64,000 nt of DNA from Amaurobius ferox (lineage: Eukaryota; Arthropoda; Arachnida; Araneae; Amaurobiidae), in the NCBI GenBank assembly GCA_951213105.1, contig OX578136.1:70844230-70908229 (forward strand), given 5' to 3'. A program made the position numbers and the translations under genes. Below the pieces are notes generated by a model, which was given only the letters and a program-made list of their open reading frames with translations, was not told the origin of the DNA and ran no database searches. Of this stretch, positions 1-14,755 are shown piece after piece (positions within the stretch are counted from its first letter, which is position 1; the number at the start of each line of letters is the position of its first letter).

Positions 1-120
1 ACATTTTAATATTAAAGTAGTCTATACTTGAGATTTCAGATGTATATCGTTCCAATAGAATGTTGTTGGTTATAAAAATGTAATTATCTTCTTTAACTTT
101 CTATTTTTACTTTCTTCTCC

Positions 121-520
121 TATCCTCTCAAAAATCGTTGAATATGACCCTCACAGCAAATATCGTCACATGTGTGACAGTGACGTTAAAGTCACGTGCA
201 TCTGGGTCACAATATGACATCATATTTGTGACTTCTATGCGACGTTACGTATTAGTAACTTTGTAACTTCATTGTGACTATAATCTGTGACGCTTCCACA
301 ATTTAATTAACACGTAACAATGTGACGACATTACAATGGTAATTACAATGTGACGTCACAAACAAGTTAAAATTCGATGTCACAAACGACCATGAAAATG
401 ACCAAAATGACTTCGCTGTGACCTGAATATGACATTGCCGAGACGTACTGCGACGTCCTGTGACATCCAAAAGTCACAGTGTGACGTAAATCTTACGTCA
501 CTGTGAAAAAAATTGCTGTT
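121..520. repeat. Dense GTGAC/GTCAC word array
   Basis: The pentamer GTGAC or its complement GTCAC occurs about 16-17 times in roughly 350 bases, against less than one expected by chance, with several extra ATGAC words. One exact TGACGTCA palindrome lies near 350-357. The two ends are roughly inverted: a CAGCAA followed by GTCAC/GTGAC words near 155-185 faces the complement of the same order at 475-515. This could be the body of a small inverted-repeat transposon or a degenerate tandem repeat. No coding frame is present. Function is unknown. Confidence 0.7.
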
Positions 521-1158
521 AGGAGAGGTGTGAGATCCGATTGAAATTCGGCCCAGAAGATAAGAGCATTATCTGGCTAGAAGTGATTCCAATATCAGCC
601 AGGACTCGAGTCCTAGACATTGGCGACTACACAACTTAATGCTGGGAGCATTAAAATTAAAGGAAACAAAATTTTGATTTTTTTCAAAGTATCTATAACT
701 CATATTAGCAATTTTTATTTTTGTGATAATACACCCATAGACTGCTAACTTGTGTAAAGAATAGGTAATGAGATGGTCGTTCTGATCGAAGTTTCAAGTC
801 TGAAGGAAGAGAATAAAGGATCCAATTCCAGTATACAAGATTAGAATATTGTTCCAGTAGTTTAATGAATATAAACTTGTTTGACCAGCAAAGATCTGAG
901 GTATGACTCAGACTTGCGTTCTTTAAAAAGGTTGCACTTAAATAAGGCTATATAATCAAATGTATAGGTTTATAAATTATTCAGACCATTCAAGTTTCTA
1001 TTCACCAATTAACTACTTATTTAGTCTTTATGTATGTAACCATTAGTTTAATCAGAAATTACAATTTGTCTGTTGTACAATTTGTCTGTCATATAATTAA
1101 ATATTTTTCTATTCATTTACTACTCAAAATTCAGCAAATTATAAGATTAGTTCAATAT
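521..1158. other. A+T-rich DNA, no supported feature
   Basis: No coding frame of note and no recognised repeat. The part at 530-640 is less A+T-rich than its surroundings, but I could not assign it. Confidence 0.5.
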
Positions 1159-2460
1159 GTAAAGCAAGAAAGATCAATCATGCTTAAAGCATTGATTATG
1201 AAACACTTTCCAACTTCAATGCAATTTTATTTAAAAAAGTTGAAAATGAATTTCCTCAGAAATATTTTAAAACTTATCACAATACTATATTAATTTATTA
1301 TATTTGAAAACTTAAACCTTCATTGAACAAAATGAACTTCGTTCAAATGACGGCATTGAAATATAAATTGCCTGGTTTAAAGATCTCTAAAATGCGATAC
1401 ATTCCACTGTAATAATTTTAGAATTATCATAATACTACGATAATATATTATATTTAAAAACTTCATCGAAAACAACTGAAAATAATTCAAATGACGTCAT
1501 AGAAAAAAATAACACGCCTGGATCTCTCTATAAAAACAGGATTTCATTTGTAACTTTCTCCCATTTATTTCATTCATCACAATACTATAATAATTTATTT
1601 TATTTAAAAATTATGAACATGGAACCACAAGTAATTAAACTCTATGCTTAAAACTTCATCGAAAAAATTCGTCCTTCTTTTTATAAAATCAATTAATATT
1701 TCATTCATATCAGCCATGCAGACTCCATGGACTAAATTATTTTGTGTTAAAAAAATACAGCAACTCTAATACAACTCATTCTACATATTTTGCCGTTTAC
1801 ATTTTACATAAGTGAAAAATAGGCTTAGTTGTAGAAATAATCAAATTTGGATAATCATTTAAACTGAAATATATTGTATTTGCGTTGTTTCGGTATGTAG
1901 ATGCACAGAATTTAAGTAAAATTAAAGTAGTTTCAGGACGGATGCAACCATCAATATGAATTAAAAAGAACTTAAAAAATCACGATTTTGAAACAAGATG
2001 GATGCCATATATCATTTTGAAGTAGGTCATGTGATCGTTTCATATCATGGTCACGTGATCGTTTCATATAAGAGGTGTAATTATTATTTTAATTTTTATT
2101 TTAAAAACTACTGAATATATTTCGCTGAATTTTTTTTATATATTTTATGGAAGAATTTGAATATTACCTAAAATTTTCGAAGCAATTTGTGAATTTTAAA
2201 TCCGCTTAAAATTTTTTGAAAAATTAGGTTCCATAGGGCTCAATGTATTTCATTTTTTCAACACGGGTTCAATCCAAAACTAATTGGGTGATATTATTCA
2301 TTTATATTCCCATAGGTCCTACAGATCGTCTGAACAACATACTAAAATTTCATTTTGATTAAGTCATTTTTACGGCAGTTATCGTGCTAACGGACAGACA
2401 GACAGACAGACAGAATGAACAAAGTCATAAACATTTTTCAACTTTGTTGTAAAGTGTTAA
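1159..2460 (+). mobile_element. Repeat family Y, copy 1 (HINE/DINE-1-like)
   Basis: Near-complete non-coding repeat of about 1.3 kb. Just inside the 5' end lies AACACTTTCCAAC (1202-1214). The 3' end is a hairpin with arms AACATTTTTCAAC (2430-2442) and GTTGTAAAGTGTT (2446-2458), and a GACA microsatellite sits just upstream (2395-2414). A 5' motif repeated in a 3' hairpin, with a nearby GACA/GTCT tract, is the layout of non-autonomous Helentron elements. The interior holds diverged units of about 150 bp (1261-1600), and one carries ATGACGTCAT (1492-1501). Other copies lie at 16.3-19.8 and 56.0-56.8 kb. The repeat identity is secure by cross-comparison; the Helentron assignment is inference. Confidence 0.75.
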
Positions 2461-4085
2461 CAAAAAATTCATAAATAAATATGCCAATTCTAAGTGTATT
2501 AAGATAGATTTATACAAATATAATTTTTGTAATGCAACTAGACACTTTTCGAGGAACGGTTGAACCATTATTTCCGAATGTTCCTGACCCTTCTGGTATC
2601 TGATTGGCTAGGGCCCTGCAGCTAAATTCTCAGTAGAGATATTACTGATTAAACGACTACATGTCCTTATTTAGTCTTGAATATAAAATGGATTTTTTAT
2701 CTCCTAGAAATATCTTATTTTAAAAAAATGAGTCGACAAGGAAATTATTTATGACTCAAGTGAATATTCATAAACTAGGCATAAACGAAACTCTTTCAAA
2801 TACTAGAGACGTAACATCTTTATTTTCGATTAATACATACAAAGTGTCACGTACTTGTCATAAACAATTTTACATGTTGCTTACTCACTTAATGAAAATA
2901 TCTATATGCAATCATTTGAAGAACGGATATATGTAATTGTTTTCTTATTCAAATTCTAGAGTTGCAGTATTGTAATTCTTGTTTTATATACACAAAAATT
3001 ATTGTACTTGTCATACAACTTTTTGTAGTTCTTAATTACTTCCTTACAGAAAATATCAATATGCAGCTTTGTGTGTTTGTTAATTATTTACTTACTGAAA
3101 ATACCAATATGCAATCCTTTCTGAATTAAGCAATTCATAAACCATTTCATCAAATACTATACACGATTAGTACAATATTATAAAAGCGACAAACACATTT
3201 TCGCTTCTGCTATCTAAAAATGTGTTTAAATAGTATTACAAATATATACCGCAGATACGAATTTGTCAAAATAGATTTGTAAATATTTATTTTGCTCGCA
3301 TATATTTCTCTAACTTTGATTTGCAAACATTTTTTTTTTCGAAAAATATATATTAGTCGCAAACACAAACATATGAGCTATGTTAGCTAGTTTTCTAACT
3401 GTCAAATATGATGCATTGCAAAGAATGCACGTTTTATTTCAGTACGGAATCAAAGAAAGCTTTTTATTTCCAAAGTAATCGCGTTTGGAAACAAAAATTC
3501 AAGTAATCGAATTTCACGTCATTTTCCATGTGACAAGTAAGACTGGAATGTATTTTTTCCTTTTCGAATACCAAACTACATTCAGGTTTTGTGCTCACTG
3601 TTATTATTATCTAGTGATCGTTTACTTATTTTTATGTGATCTTATGATATTTTATAAAATATATTTTATTTGATTTTCTGTATAAGGTATTCCTAAAAGA
3701 AATTATTGTGAATATATAAAGTGAGATGAAAGTATTGGGCAGATATAATTTAATGAATTTGCTTTTTTTATACGCTTTAACACATAAAGAACTATTTTAC
3801 CTATTTTAGTACTGACAATCAGCCAGTAGCAAAGAATAAATTGCAGACTTAGTTTTACTCTCTTCACATTGAGCTGAAAAAATTATGGTGCTAGTGATTA
3901 TATCATATACCACTATTCTTGATACATACACTTTTAATAGTGAGCTTAGTAACATTTCTACTTTAATCGATATAGCCGAAGGAAAGTATGGTGATCATGA
4001 TTTAATCACAAGTCGATTTTTCACTGTAAATACACTCTGTTGCAAAAAAATATATGAAACCATGTGAAACTAAGCTACAGCCACG
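2461..4085. other. A+T-rich DNA, no supported feature
   Basis: Only short open frames of up to about 62 codons, with no family resemblance. A moderately G+C-rich patch at 2550-2630 is unassigned. Confidence 0.5.
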
Positions 4086-4089
4086 AAAT

Positions 4090-5260
4090 TCAGCCTTGTA
4101 TCGTTTAAGCAGATATGCAAATGCTTAGAATTTGTGGGGGGAAAAAACGTTAAAAAGTAGTAAATCCACACCTGGCAGCTATACATGCCAATATTCAGTG
4201 CGGTATAGAACCAATAAATTTGATAATGTCCATCTGCTAAATATTCTGCCATACATAATGCAACTGGGCAGCTAATTCGGTAGTATTCTGAGATAGGTGA
4301 TAGGTTCGGGGACCTGGGTGGCTATGGGAGGGTATTAAATACTTTAAGACATTGTTAAGAAAATTGAGCAGTATGTGGTCGATCATTGTCTTGTAAGTTA
4401 ATTGAACCAGTGCGGCTTGACAGCAAAGGTAGAACAATTGGGTGCAGATTATCGTCGACGCACAAGCGAGCTGTCAGTTTGGCATGTAACACAACTAGAG
4501 GAGCTCAGCTGTCCCCTAAGACAGCCCCCAGATTGTCACATCACGTGTGATGACTGTGTGTCGCTCGACAACAAATGCGGTATCGGAATGCTCGTCATTC
4601 CTCCTCCCCATATGTATGCGGCGATCATCAGCACAAAGAGAGAGGCGGGACCCGTCGCTAAATACAACATGCCTCCAATTGGAAACTGCTCAGACAGGCC
4701 TAACTCGTCAGACTGCTTTGCCTATGTTGAGGCGTCAGCAGTAGGCACCTTAATGGACGTCCACACCTGATCTCACCTTTTGCCAGTCATCTTCGAATAG
4801 TATCCCTGGATGCAGGATGCATGGAGGATATCAAATGCTTTCGAATGGCTGATATCAACGCAATTGGTGTGGACGTGACTCCACACCTGACTGCACGATC
4901 CTTTCAAGCAGTTATCTGTCTAGGGCGTCCTGACCCCTGAGACGGTTGCACGCGACTTCTATGATTGATCCACTATTTTCGACATCGAGCAACTACCATA
5001 TCGCTCTGATCAATATGGAGACTGATGCGTCTGTTGGACCAATCAGCTTCTGCTAGGCCTATGATGATACCTCTCTATAACTCCATCAACTGTTCGTATC
5101 GCCGTCAAGTGCATCTCAGACGCATCTTTGTATACACCTTGCAGCATCAAATCAGAAAATCCAGTTGCAAATACCCGTGAGTGAGAACATCGGTTATTTT
5201 AAATGCTGCACCATGATTTATTTACATGCACGTTGCATGAGTTCTACAACATCATTGGTG
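4090..5260 (-). pseudogene. Decayed Tc1-like transposase
   Basis: Read on the minus strand, this stretch is a heavily damaged Tc1-type DDE transposase, normally about 340 residues that cut and paste the element at TA sites. Recognisable pieces run from high to low coordinates: an N-terminal part near 4990-4790 including RRWLAKGEIRCGRPLR; a central block near 4690-4600 in which FSDGSRLSLCADDRR corresponds to the usual FSDESRF segment around the first catalytic Asp; and a C-terminal block near 4290-4240, NTTELAAQLHYVWQNI, typical of Tc1 tails. Frameshifts and stops separate the blocks, so it is inactive. I could not define terminal inverted repeats, so element limits are approximate. Plus-strand open frames here are antisense shadows. 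Confidence 0.75.
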
Positions 5261-5985
5261 CTGACGGATTGACCATTTGTATAGTTCTTAAAACGATATT
5301 TGCATGGCGACTTTCGCGGCTGCAGCTCATTTTATATGGGTGAATATATTTGTTTGAAACAGTGGGGTCCCGAGATACCAGAAATGACATTATTCAGTTT
5401 GCCATGCAAATTGCTGGTTTTTCATTTCAAAAATCGTTAAAACGATTCAGACCAATTTTGAGAAGGAAGTTATACTGTACACAGAAACATAGAAAGATAT
5501 TTACAAAATCCCGGCGTTCAGATATAAAACTGGATTTTGTCGAACTTGTTAGCCCTTCATAATCTTGAAAACCGTTGAAGTTATTTAGACGAACTATGCA
5601 AGGTATACACCACATATTATGTGAACGACGGCACAGAATAGAATTTTGTAAAATGCATTTAATTTGGCTGTAAAATGATATTTTAGCATTTTCATAAATA
5701 TGAAACGCATAATCAAGATTCAGCTAATCTATTATTTTTTGTTATGTTTATAATACTTCTCATTTTTCTGAGTCAAATTACATCCATTTTGTTATACTGT
5801 GACAAATTGTTTACGAGATATCATGACTAAAACTTTTGACTAAAACATTTGACTAAAACTTGACGCAAACATGTTTCGAACGATGATCGAAGTTTGCTAC
5901 GTTTGTTCACTCCTTATACTGCATAGATGTCGTTTATATAGCTCAGCGGTGAAATGGAAACTTACAACTTTTAAAAATTGTGTGG
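5261..5985. other. A+T-rich DNA, no supported feature
   Basis: Short open frames on both strands overlap one another and show no recognisable family. Confidence 0.5.
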
Positions 5986-6165
5986 ATTGACACGAATTTA
6001 AGGTTCCTTTTCCCGGCCACACAAATAGCTACCATAAGCTTTAGGGTTGGTCGTGTGGTCTGGGTTTTCGACGAGTTTAGGGTTCCGGCTACCCAAACTG
6101 CTGCTGCGAACCTTTGGATCAGTCGGGTGGTCTGGGTTTTCGACGAGCTTAGGGATTTTCAACAG
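5986..6165 (+). repeat. Two tandem SINE A tail fragments
   Basis: Two units of about 75-80 bp end alike in GTGGTCTGGGTTTTCGACGA (6053-6072 and 6128-6147). The end of each resembles the SINE A tail (ggacggtctgggtttcaac). A short GACGAGTTTAGGG-like sequence recurs before, between and after the units, as if two 5'-truncated copies had inserted at the same site, or one had been duplicated. Old and diverged. Confidence 0.5.
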
Positions 6166-6243
6166 TTTTATTCGCAATTATATGTAAGTTGTCAGATCAT
6201 TAAGAATACAGCATCAAATAACAGAGAGTAAAATATATTCCAT

Positions 6244-6469
6244 TTTGGTTGGTTGGTGTCGTGTCCCTAACATTTATTAAGGAATAAATGTGCGCAGCTT
6301 CTGCTTAGTCAAAGACCCGGGACACCCGAAGGTAGAAGTCTGACTTCTACTTTAATAATACATCACAACATTCATGCACTTGAACCCGCATAACTTGCAC
6401 CCGCAATCTGGAAGCCGAGCAATCACGAGGAAACGCCTGCCTCTTTGACCGTTCGGCCACCACATCGGC
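6244..6469 (-). mobile_element. tRNA-derived SINE (family B)
   Basis: On the minus strand the head, next to 6469, reads like a Leu/Ser-type tRNA: an A-box-like TGGTGGCCGAACGGTC and a B-box-like GGGTTCAA further in. The body runs to a (TTGG)n-like tail at 6244-6256 on the plus strand. A perfect 12-bp target-site duplication AATATATTCCAT flanks it (6232-6243 and 6470-6481), which shows a LINE-type insertion. Limits are set by the duplication. It codes for nothing. Confidence 0.75.
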
Positions 6470-6968
6470 AATATATTCCATGTGAACATTTAATAATAAT
6501 GAAAAGAATTGCTACGCATTCCCTACCCCAAAATTTCAATTTACAGGATATTTTTAATATATTAAAATTAACTGTAATTTTCTCTATGTAATATGAAATT
6601 TGTAAACATTATTAAAGTAAAAAATGTACACATATTCTTTATTCTGAAAAAAAGTAAAAGAAAATGTACTAAATAACAGCATGCAAGGTTAATTAAATTA
6701 GCAATGCCATATTTGTGAAACTTTCAATCAACGTTGCTACTAACGATATATTTTTTGCAAAACATTCCAAACAGCATATTTAGCTAAGTTCCGTATTATA
6801 TATATTTTTTATTTATATTTTCAAAATAATACAACTCTGTTACTAAGAAAAACGTTGAAAAAAATTCTTTGATTAATTTGATGACATTGCATGAAAGAAA
6901 TTGTATATCAATACTTTTAATATTTTATGTACTTTACTTTTCCATACAAATAGATATAGACATGTTAG

Positions 6969-9755
<2,787 letters not shown>

Positions 9756-9965
9756 ATACGGATTTTTGGAAAAACCGGAAGGGACATTGACAGAAACGGA
9801 AGTAGAAATACTTGGTGAACACTCTAAATCCAGAATTCGATGCTGAATCCATATTAGTCGTAATCTAAGTTGTATTTATAGCTAATCCTGAGAGACAGAA
9901 GTTCCTGAGTCGAAAGTAAAAAAAAACATAACGTTGAAATCCTTAATGATCCTCTCCCATTCTCC
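9756..9965 (+). repeat. Repeat unit V, single copy
   Basis: About 200 bp resembling the tandem units at 11400-11850 and a further unit at 30920-31160. The shared order is a cggaagt motif, then gctgaatc-at-tagtc-taatc, then a gagag/aaatagaagtttc motif, then a poly-A run. Non-coding; origin unknown. Confidence 0.5.
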
Positions 9966-9984
9966 TCTAAAATCTATAACTATG

Positions 9985-11340
9985 TACTAATTGACAAGTG
10001 TCCGTCTGTCTGTCTGTTTGTCTTTCACGCTTTTTTAGACACTTCCCGAATAGATAGAGACTAGCAATTTGGAACACGATTCGATCGTTCGATAAAACCC
10101 CTTGGAAAAATCGAATTTTCGAAAATATTCTGGAGGGGGGATGATCCATGGCAAAACATTCGAAAAGTGAAATGATAGAAAAGCATGCCTTGCGATGAGA
10201 TAGAGACTTGAAATTTGGCGTATGGATAAATCGTTCCAAAGAAAGAAAGTGTGCAATTTCATATGTCCAAAATTTAGTACTTAAGGGGATGCCGCGCACG
10301 AAAATGTTGATAATATAAATGAGAAACGGTTCTTTTAAAATGTGATAGAGGCTTGATATTTAATATATGGGCCAATCATCTAATAGAAAACCCAAGAAGA
10401 ATGGGATTTTTCAAAAATGTTCATTTAAGGGGCGTAGGTACTCCACACCTTTACAATGATCTTTCTGGTAGGTCGGACGGTCTGGGTCTCAACAGCAACA
10501 CCTTTACAGTATGATAGATGCTTGAAATTTGTTATATGGGCTAATCATTTGATGAAACACCCAAGATGAATATATTTTTTCTAAAATGTTCGGTAAGGGG
10601 GTCCTCGAGAGAAAAACGTTCGAAAGGTAAATTCATAAAAAACATGCTTCAGGATGAGATAGAAATTTCAAATTTGGTATATGGGATGACAATTTGGAAG
10701 GAAGAAAGTGTACAATTTAGTTCTTAAATATTTTCTTCTTTAGCGGGTAACGCACAACAGAATTTTCGGTTTTCGGAATAAATGTGAAAAGCCTCTTTTA
10801 AAATGGGATAGAGGCGTGATATTTATTATATGGATCAGTCATCTAATAGTAAAACCCAAGAAGAATGGAGTTTTTCAAAAATATTCATTCAAGGGTGTGG
10901 GTACTGCACAAAAAATATTCGAAAGGTGAAATAATAGGAAAATCATGTTTCGGGATGTGATAAAGACTTCAAATTTGGTGTACGGGCAGATAGTTGGAAA
11001 CAAAGAAAATGTGCAATTTCAGTTTTCCAACATTTGCTATTATACGGGGTACCGCACACTAAAATATTGATATTTGGTAAATGGGTCAATCATCTGATGA
11101 AAAACCCAAGAAGAATAGAGTTTCTCAAAAATGTTCATTTAAGGGGGTGCTAAACAGAAAAACTCTCGAAAGGTGAAATGATCAAATAGCATGCTTCGAG
11201 ATGCCATAGAGTATTTAATTTTGAATACGGTTGGATAGTTCGAAAGGAAGACTTGTGCAATTTAAGCTTTCCAATATTTTCTTCTTTAGGCGGTCTGCAT
11301 ACCAAAATATTCGATTTTCCGAATGAATGTGAAATATGAA
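9985..11340 (+). repeat. Tandem repeat W, ~145-150 bp units, led by GTCT tract
   Basis: The block opens with a GTCT/GTCC microsatellite (10002-10023). It then has about eight or nine diverged units, recognisable by the recurring phrase gatagagacttgaaatttgg...atgggc near 10052, 10199, 10344, 10512, 10656, 10808, 10959, 11065 and 11204. Two alternating sub-types are visible. One carries gtgcaattt...ttttcttcttta, the other aaaacccaagaagaat...aaaatgttcattt, giving a higher-order period near 300 bp. A GTCT tract beside degenerate repeats is also seen in family Y, so W may be the interior of another Helentron-like element. That link is inference. Confidence 0.75.
10458..10497 (+). mobile_element. 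Severely 5'-truncated SINE A insertion
   Basis: Only about 40 bp of SINE A tail remain (ctggtaggtcggacggtc through to a CAACAGCAAC tail). It is flanked by ACACCTTTACAAT (10445-10457) and ACACCTTTACAGT (10498-10510), a 13-bp duplication with one mismatch. It interrupts tandem repeat W, so it is younger than W. Confidence 0.75.
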
Positions 11341-11394
11341 TGTTTAAAAAGTTTGCATTAATCAGGGGCTGTTTATTGCGAGACCGTTGTTTTT

Positions 11395-11850
11395 CAAAGA
11401 GAATTCGGCTAGTCTAATTCCAAATGCATATTAGCCATCATCTAATCTATATCTATGTACATCCAAAAAATATATATTCCAAGGAAAATGTAAATTTTTG
11501 AATCGAAATGACATTTCTGGAACCGGAAGTGAAATTCCTCAGGGAATTCCTTTATCTCTTTGGAATTTTATACTGAATCAATAACTGTCATTATATAAGC
11601 TTTATTTATAGCCAATCTTGAGAAATAGATGTTTCAAGGAAGCATTTTGAACCAAAAATGAAAAAAAAATCGGAGGCAACAATTCTCTGGGGATCTTCTT
11701 TATCTTCTCCTCAATTTGGCTCTGAAACGATATCAGCCATCATATTAGCTGTATTTAAATGCAATTTTGAGAAATATATGTTTCAAGTAAAATGATTTAT
11801 TTTTAAACATGAAGAGAAAAAAGAGTCGTAAATGAAACTACTTAGATAAT
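11395..11850 (+). repeat. Tandem repeat V, diverged ~170 bp units
   Basis: About two and a half diverged units share gaatc-at-tcagccatcat, ttatagccaatcttgagaaa, atgtttcaagg and a poly-A run followed by a cttctttatct motif. It lies directly after repeat W and matches single units at 9756-9965 and 30920-31160, so V and W may be parts of one larger repeat. Confidence 0.6.
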
Positions 11851-12246
11851 TTGATACTAGAATTGGATACTAGATATAGTAGATTTTAAAACATAGATGT
11901 TTCAAGAAACAAAAATATCGTAAAAACAATAGTATAGAAAATATTTGTCGCTAATAATTTTAAGTTATGGAATTTGTACCATCGAACACTTTTTTTTAAA
12001 TTTTATCGTTGACACGTGTCTTTGATTCTTAGTGTTATAAACTCTTTGGATTTGCAATTACTGAAAATATTTATGAGTCATTTGAAACCTTCATAAATAT
12101 AAATTTTGCCTGATGTGGAAGCTTTCACAATTCACACACACAATTCAAACCTCGGTGTTTAAATTTTAGTAAATATTTAATAGAGAATATGCCTGTTAAT
12201 GTATATTTGTCTGTTAATCGAGTATATAAATGTGTAGTATACGGAG

Positions 12247-12545
12247 ACAATCAGGTTTGACTTGTTATCTCTCCCTGCTCGCTCTCTTGCGTTCCCTCTC
12301 TATCTTTCCCTCTCTATATTTCCCTTTCTCTCTTCCCCTCTCTCGCTTTCCATCTCTCTCTTTTCCTTTCTCACGTACCCTATCTCACTCCCTCTCTATA
12401 TTTTCTTTTTCTTCTTAGTCACTCGTTTTATCTTTTCACCCTCTCTACTCCGGCTATTTCTCTCATTCTATCTTATTTCTTCCCTTCTCTATATTCACTC
12501 TTTCTTTTTGTTTACTCGCCATCTCTCTGTCTTTATCTGCTACCA
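12247..12545. repeat. Polypyrimidine (CT-rich) tract
   Basis: The plus strand is almost all C and T, with scattered TCTC, CCCTCTCT and TTTC runs over about 290 bp. The Ser/Leu/Phe-rich open frames here are translations of the tract. It is a degenerate simple sequence with possible triplex or S1-sensitive character. Confidence 0.85.
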
Positions 12546-13482
12546 CGATATTTTAATTCAATTGATATGGATACAAGTCAATATTTATTTTAAATACACA
12601 CTATTTTTACACTCCAACTCGCATTCTAATATAATTATGTAGGTAAACCACAAAATTATCATAATAATCTTATTAAACTAAACTGAAATTTTGCAGTAAA
12701 TATTTCACCCACGTGAACTAATAATTATTTATAAACGATTTAACTTTTGTTTAGCAAATATAATATGGACGCAATAACTTCCATCTAATAGGATTGACCT
12801 TCCAAACTCATAATTAGTTTTGTTTGCGCGAAATCGATTAAACAAGTGAATCAACGTATAAAACAAGAGAAAATATCCCGGGAAATATTTCCGCGCAATG
12901 AATATTTATGATGACACACGTTCTATCTCGAGTGTTGGTGTAGCAGAAAACTTGACGGTTGCAACATCTGCGCAACATTAATTTAAACAAAATAGAATAT
13001 TAAATAAGATAAAATCATAAAAATGCTACTCAGAAGAGGGTCCCTGTGTTAGACATATTTGATTCCTGCGTCAGTGAAATTCAAAAATGCTTGCTTTATA
13101 CAAAAAAACATTCTTGTGGTTAAAATAAAATGAGTGAGTTTTGAATTCAAATATTCAGATTTACAATTAGAAGTTCAATAGTGGGGCATATGCTGTGTGT
13201 CCTACATTCTCTGATATATAAACCAAAAAACGTCAAAGTGCAGTTTTAAAATGAACTATCTCATGAACCATTTAAATGATTTTTTTTCACCATAAAGTTG
13301 AGTCAAAAGAATATTCTGATGCACGACTCATCAGACGTCTACAGTGATGTGAGGAATAAACAGACTCTCTTTCAATCATGTTTTTGCCTGTCAGTCTGAT
13401 TGACAAGGCCGATTATAAGTCAACAGGTGTATATACTGCTTTCAATGGCTTATTATTAAAGAGCATATTTATGGATAAAAAA
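12546..13482. other. A+T-rich DNA, no supported feature
   Basis: No coding frame or recognised repeat. Confidence 0.5.
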
Positions 13483-14250
13483 GCTGATGTGGGCAACACA
13501 TGACTTTCCTTATATAATGCAATGAATTTACTCCTTTTATAGTAAAAAAAATAGGTTTTTCTCATAGTAGATATTTATATTATTTCCACGATATTGAATT
13601 TTCAACAATTAGTCGTCAGTTTCATTGATTTAGCGTGACTTTTATCCATTTGGCGAGATGTTCGTTAATTTGGTAACATTTCAAAAAGTCGCCAAGTTGG
13701 CGACATTCCGCCAAATGAATCGACAAAATCTCGATAAGCGTTATGGACGGAGAAATAAGTTATCCTTATAGCAGGTAAATGACTATTGGCGTTCAAATAT
13801 AAAAGTATTACTCAAAGTACCTTTTCTCATGAATGAAACGAGCTAGATCCACGAGAATGATGTCATCAAGTTTATTGCGTGATATTACATATGAAAAGTG
13901 AACATGTTTCTCAACAGTTATATTTTTTTTAATTCATGGGATTTTTTGATTAATTTATTTGAAAAATGTACAATATCTCGGGAACGGTTCATGCTAACGT
14001 TCTAAAGTTCATGTCAATCATTTTCTAAGGAAAAATTACATAAGAAATGTCTATTTGCGTAACTTTATTAAAGGTTTTGATTTTTCGCTGAATTTTTCAA
14101 AATTTCATTCGGAAATTTAGGGGGGGCTCTGAACATTCGACTGTGTTTAAAAACAATAGGCTTCCAGCATTCATGGATTGTGATTTTTGTACCAAATTTC
14201 CTTCGAATCGCTCCATTCGTTCGTGAGATATCGTCTCCAGAGGCTCACTG

Positions 14251-14282
<32 letters not shown>

Positions 14283-14344
14283 ACACACACACACGCACCA
14301 CTTTTAAAATGTTCGATTCGTGATCAGGGATGCTTGAAACGTGC
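13483..14344 (+). mobile_element. Repeat family Z, copy 1, 3' end missing
   Basis: Starts with the family 5' end (CTGATGTGGGCAACACATGA), then CTTTCCTTATA (the 5' subterminal motif). Next come a block of GGCGA/TCGCC words (13640-13740), a conserved middle, and a (CA)n tract at 14250-14294. Similarity stops at about 14344, before the terminal hairpin seen in other copies. With copy 2 it forms a large inverted repeat. Confidence 0.85.
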
Positions 14345-14755
14345 TAAGGCTGTGAAAGTAAAAAGGCTGTGAATATAAAAAGGCTTAGTTTCTAAGTAGT
14401 ATGTCCTAAAATATCTGATTTATCTCCATGATAATGTGTTCGATAAATACGGTTCAGTCAACAAAATATTTTATATTTGAGTTTATTAAATATTTTTTTT
14501 AAATTTGAGTTTGTAATTTTCCCCCTGAACAAAGATAATTGAAATGTATTTTTCTCTAACTGAGTGTAAGAGGGTTGTTGGTGACTTTGTCCACCTCTGA
14601 ATAGAGCAGACAATTACAGAGGGATAACAGAAGGAAACAAGCAACACTGAATTGAAACATTTCTTTGATTCATTTAAAAAGAATCCCCTATTGTTCTGGA
14701 ATTCTACACTTTCTTCCAAGTGATAAATAAATGTCGTTGAAAGCCATTGACTTTT
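14345..14755. other. Spacer between inverted Z copies, no feature
   Basis: A+T-rich DNA of about 410 bp between the two head-to-head Z copies. No feature recognised. Confidence 0.5.

Noticed and set aside
4402..4770. 122-codon plus-strand open frame
   Set aside because: It is antisense to the decayed Tc1 transposase; the minus strand gives the recognisable protein blocks.
12230..12642. Ser/Leu/Phe-rich protein of 126 codons
   Set aside because: Arises from the CT-rich tract; both overlapping frames look alike.
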